Source: Deltaproteobacteria bacterium
Lineage (GTDB): Bacteria; Desulfobacterota; GWC2-55-46
NCBI GenBank assembly: GCA_016182705.1
Contig: JACPGA010000062.1
Location: 1-7,970, forward strand
Direction of reading: 5' to 3'
Length of the DNA stretch: 7,970 nucleotides
The position numbers and the translations under genes were made by a program. The notes beneath the pieces are model-generated. The model was not told where the DNA came from. It saw only the letters and a program-made list of their open reading frames with translations, and made no database searches. Below, one piece after another: positions 5,754-7,970 of this stretch. How positions within the stretch are numbered: position 1 is the stretch's first letter; every line of letters starts with the position of its first letter.

Positions 5754-6879
5754 AAACTGGAGTTTTGACGAAAAGCTCCTGTACTACCATGAAGGGCTCA
5801 ACGCCATCATAACGGTGCGCTCATCCGGCCCGAACGGCGAAGTCATCAGCTATCAGGCGAACGGAAAATACGAGGCGCGAAGCGAGAACGGCAAGCCGCC
5901 GAAGAGCTGGGCGATACTCGGACACCTCCCGGCCATGCTTCACGAGGGAGAGCCGAAGGAAGCCCTTGTGATCGGGCTGGGTTCAGGCGTAACGCTCGGA
6001 ATGATGGGCCATTATCCGTACGATTCCTTTGATGTCGTCGAACTCGAACACGCAGTGGTCAATGCCGCGCGCTATTTCGCGAAGGCAAACCACAAGGCCC
6101 TTGACGACCCGAGGGTAAGGCTGCACGTGACAGACGGCAGGAGCTACCTGGCTTCGGTCACCAAGAAATATGACGTCATAGTCTCCGGCGTGTCAGACCC
6201 GTGGATATCCGGCGTCTCAAACCTGTTCACCTATGACTACTTCATGGAGCTCAAGAGCAAACTGAAAGAGGGCGGGGTGGTGGCCCTGTGGTTCTCCAAC
6301 TACCGCAACACCCCTGAAGACTTCAAGACCGGCCTCAATTCATTCGCGGCGGTATTCCCGAACACAAGCATCTGGTTTCACCACAAGGTCGAGCTCGACC
6401 TCGTTGTCATAGGCACTGTCGGCGAGCACAAGCTCGACATGGAAAGGCTCAAAGCCATATTCAACAGGCCTGAGGTCAGGGAGGAGCTTGAAGCGATAGA
6501 AATAAATTCGCCATATGACATATTCTCGCTTTATCTCGCTGGCGGGCAGGACTTGCGCGATTTACTCAAAGACGCGGGGATAAACACGGACGAGCGGCCC
6601 ATACTCGAATTCTCGCTCCCCAAGAGCCTCTACGGAAAGGTCAACGGCGCCGAAAGGGTCAGTGAACTGCTGGCTGCTTCAAATGATATCGCCCCGCCGG
6701 TCGAGCTCGGGGGGCAGGACCCGTCCGCCTTTTATCTTGAACTCGGCAAGAACTATAACAGGTATTCGTTCAGGGTAGGGCAGGCTTTAAAGGCATTTGA
6801 AAAATCTCTTGAGCTGAATCCAGGCCAGAAGGAAGCCGCCGTTTACGCTGACCAGTTGAGGAAAGAGCTGGGCAGGTAG
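5509..6879 (+). CDS. Spermidine-synthase-like C-terminal half with TPR tail (broken gene, C-terminal fragment)
   Basis: The open frame can be read from TTG 5509, but family-like sequence begins only at QTGVML, near 5536, so it is the displaced continuation of the preceding membrane gene rather than a separate gene. Numbered from 5509, two helices (13-33 and 38-57) precede a soluble Rossmann domain. That domain has GLGSG at 156-160, acidic residues ending strand 2 (VELE, 177-180) and DGR at 209-211. These bind the adenosyl group in spermidine synthases. The catalytic Asp of true spermidine synthase falls on Gly227 in VSGVSDP, so aminopropyl transfer is doubtful. Residues about 406-440 (AFYLELGKNYNRYS, then ALKAFEKSLELNP) look like a tetratricopeptide repeat. 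The TTG has no convincing ribosome binding site. The natural function of this fused family is unknown. Confidence 0.75.
   Translation: MARSSGSWAQTGVMLIAGLNIALSIIILAFTAVPVKWKYLTGAAFAAAYAVIALTLPSWEKMAMTTGMYVNDYGEKQDASFENWSFDEKLLYYHEGLNAIITVRSSGPNGEVISYQANGKYEARSENGKPPKSWAILGHLPAMLHEGEPKEALVIGLGSGVTLGMMGHYPYDSFDVVELEHAVVNAARYFAKANHKALDDPRVRLHVTDGRSYLASVTKKYDVIVSGVSDPWISGVSNLFTYDYFMELKSKLKEGGVVALWFSNYRNTPEDFKTGLNSFAAVFPNTSIWFHHKVELDLVVIGTVGEHKLDMERLKAIFNRPEVREELEAIEINSPYDIFSLYLAGGQDLRDLLKDAGINTDERPILEFSLPKSLYGKVNGAERVSELLAASNDIAPPVELGGQDPSAFYLELGKNYNRYSFRVGQALKAFEKSLELNPGQKEAAVYADQLRKELGR
5526..5540 (+). other. Frame-breaking deletion junction
   Basis: The family-like protein switches from the frame of 4494 to the frame of 5536 here: upstream it reads ...QFWLLG and downstream QTGVML. 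Comparison with repeat 1 of the same protein shows that about 70 residues, including two membrane helices, are also missing at this point. A single inserted or deleted base cannot explain the loss. Confidence 0.7.
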
Positions 6880-6913
6880 GCTGTCCAGCAGTGGCTTGGC
6901 GGTATTTTCCCCG

Positions 6914-6943
6914 TTGACCTTACTACACATTTTAAAGTATAAT
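6914..6943 (+). promoter_or_regulatory. Sigma70-type promoter for prfC
   Basis: TTGACC at 6914-6919 (five of six matches) and a perfect TATAAT at 6938-6943 are separated by 18 bases. The predicted start is near 6950, giving a leader of about 43 bases whose first segment is the hairpin at 6951-6974. Confidence 0.8.
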
Positions 6944-6950
6944 TTCAGTT

Positions 6951-6977
6951 AAATGGGCCTCCCACGGCCCATTTTTT
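6951..6977 (+). terminator. Terminator-like hairpin at the prfC transcript start
   Basis: AAATGGGCC (6951-6959) pairs perfectly with GGCCCATTT (6966-6974) around a TCCCAC loop, followed by further T residues to 6977. It can end transcription arriving from the upstream broken gene. For transcripts begun at the prfC promoter it would instead form the extreme 5' end of the mRNA. Confidence 0.75.
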
Positions 6978-6992
6978 ATTATCAGGGGAACT

Positions 6993-7970
6993 ATGCATAA
7001 GCATCACCAAAAGGAAATAGACAGGCGCAGGACTTTCGGCATAATCAGCCACCCTGACGCAGGTAAAACAACTCTTACCGAAAAGCTCCTGCTCTACGGA
7101 GGCGCAATACAGCTCGCTGGCGCGGTAAAGGCGAGGAAGGCCTCCAGGCACGCGACGAGCGACTGGATGTCGATAGAAAAGGAGAGGGGAATTTCGGTCA
7201 CGACCTCGGTAATGAAGTTCAACTACCGGGACTTCGAGATAAACCTCCTCGACACGCCGGGCCACCAGGACTTCTCAGAGGACACCTACAGGGTTTTGAC
7301 TGCCGTTGACAGCGCCCTCATGGTCATAGACAGCGCAAAGGGCGTCGAGCCGCAGACTGAAAAGCTCATGGCCGTTTGCAGGATGAGGAACACCCCTGTC
7401 ATCACTTTCATTAACAAGATGGACAGGGAGGGAATAAACCCGCTTGACCTGCTCGCGGACATTGAAGACAAGCTCCAGATAGAGTGCTCTCCTCTTTCAT
7501 GGCCGATTGGTTCGGGCAAGAGCTTCAGGGGCGTGTATAACCTCTACCGGAAGGAATTGCAGCTCTTTTCGGCCGGTCAGGAGACTAGGCACAGGGATGG
7601 AATGGTCATCAAAGACCTTTCCGACCCGAAGCTCGATGAATTCCTGGGCAGCCAGGCAAAAGAGCTGAGGCATGACATAGAACTCCTTGACGGTGCAGCC
7701 AATCCGTTCAATATTGAGGACTACCTGAAGGGCAGCCAGACCCCGGTCTTTTTCGGGAGCGGCATAAACAACTTCGGCGTAAAAGAGCTGCTCGACGCCG
7801 TCGTGGAATTGGCCCCGGCCCCCGGGCCGAGGCAGGCGGTCGAGAGGCTCGTGTCGCCTTACGAGCGCCCGTTTACCGGGTTTGCCTTCAAGATACAGGC
7901 GAACATGGACCCGGCACACAGGGACAGGATAGCCTTCATAAGGATTTGCTCGGGCAGGTTTCACAGGGGC
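6993..7970 (+). CDS. prfC: Peptide chain release factor 3 (3' end cut by window edge)
   Basis: RF3 is a translational GTPase that removes RF1 or RF2 from the ribosome after peptide release. The first 326 residues are present out of a usual 520-530. The GTPase motifs are intact: P-loop SHPDAGKT at 19-26, switch I region with [15 protein letters not shown] at 56-70, DTPGH at 87-91 and NKMD at 141-144. The sequence [14 protein letters not shown] and the following long GTPase insert distinguish RF3 from elongation factor G. The frame then enters the domain II region ([15 protein letters not shown], about 295-309). ATG 6993 is preceded by AGGGGA at 6984-6989. The frame is open to the window edge, so domains II and III are incomplete here. 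It has its own promoter. Confidence 0.95.
   Translation, partial: MHKHHQKEIDRRRTFGIISHPDAGKTTLTEKLLLYGGAIQLAGAVKARKASRHATSDWMSIEKERGISVTTSVMKFNYRDFEINLLDTPGHQDFSEDTYRVLTAVDSALMVIDSAKGVEPQTEKLMAVCRMRNTPVITFINKMDREGINPLDLLADIEDKLQIECSPLSWPIGSGKSFRGVYNLYRKELQLFSAGQETRHRDGMVIKDLSDPKLDEFLGSQAKELRHDIELLDGAANPFNIEDYLKGSQTPVFFGSGINNFGVKELLDAVVELAPAPGPRQAVERLVSPYERPFTGFAFKIQANMDPAHRDRIAFIRICSGRFHRG

Noticed and set aside
5509..6879. The spermidine-synthase half as an independent gene starting at TTG 5509
   Set aside because: The first residues do not match the family until QTGVML, there is no convincing ribosome binding site, and it would start in the middle of the membrane domain.
3817..7970. A translation-rescue operon made of arfB and prfC
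   Set aside because: They are separated by an unrelated broken gene, and prfC has its own promoter and a terminator-like hairpin in front of it.

Overview
The window looks like an ordinary chromosomal stretch from a moderately GC-rich Gram-negative-type bacterium. Coding regions strongly favour G or C at third positions, yet AGG (Arg) and ATA (Ile) codons are frequent. Together with the protein flavours this suggests an uncultured Desulfobacterota (Deltaproteobacteria) or Nitrospirota-like lineage. That placement is inference from codon use and family recall, not a search result.

Layout, left to right. Positions 1-399 (minus strand, cut by the left edge) encode a YHS-domain protein with a charged helical tail. 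A 249-base divergent intergenic region holds a near-consensus sigma70 promoter for the next gene, a chlorite dismutase/HemQ-family haem protein (649-1371). A 79-residue conserved small protein follows (1446-1685), then a 623-residue glycoside hydrolase family 13 enzyme with a CBM48-like N-terminus (1839-3710), closed by a very strong intrinsic terminator (3746-3778). Next is arfB (3817-4236), a peptidyl-tRNA hydrolase that rescues stalled ribosomes. A polytopic membrane protein fused to a spermidine-synthase-like domain (4494-6879) follows, broken into two reading frames. The right end is prfC (6993 onward, cut by the right edge), peptide chain release factor 3, with a clear promoter and a hairpin at its predicted transcript start.

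How the genes relate. Most genes have their own promoter-like sequence and several are separated by terminators, so this is a row of single-gene units rather than one operon. arfB and prfC both act in translation termination or rescue, but a broken membrane-protein gene and a terminator lie between them. No mobile element, CRISPR array, tRNA or rRNA was seen.

The strongest points for a second look are: (a) the membrane/spermidine-synthase gene lacks about 70 residues of its second membrane repeat and changes frame at the same spot; (b) two genes have no Shine-Dalgarno and share TAGACT exactly six bases before ATG, the signature of leaderless mRNAs; (c) the prfC transcript is predicted to begin directly at a terminator-like hairpin. 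I did not find convincing evidence of a new multi-gene system.
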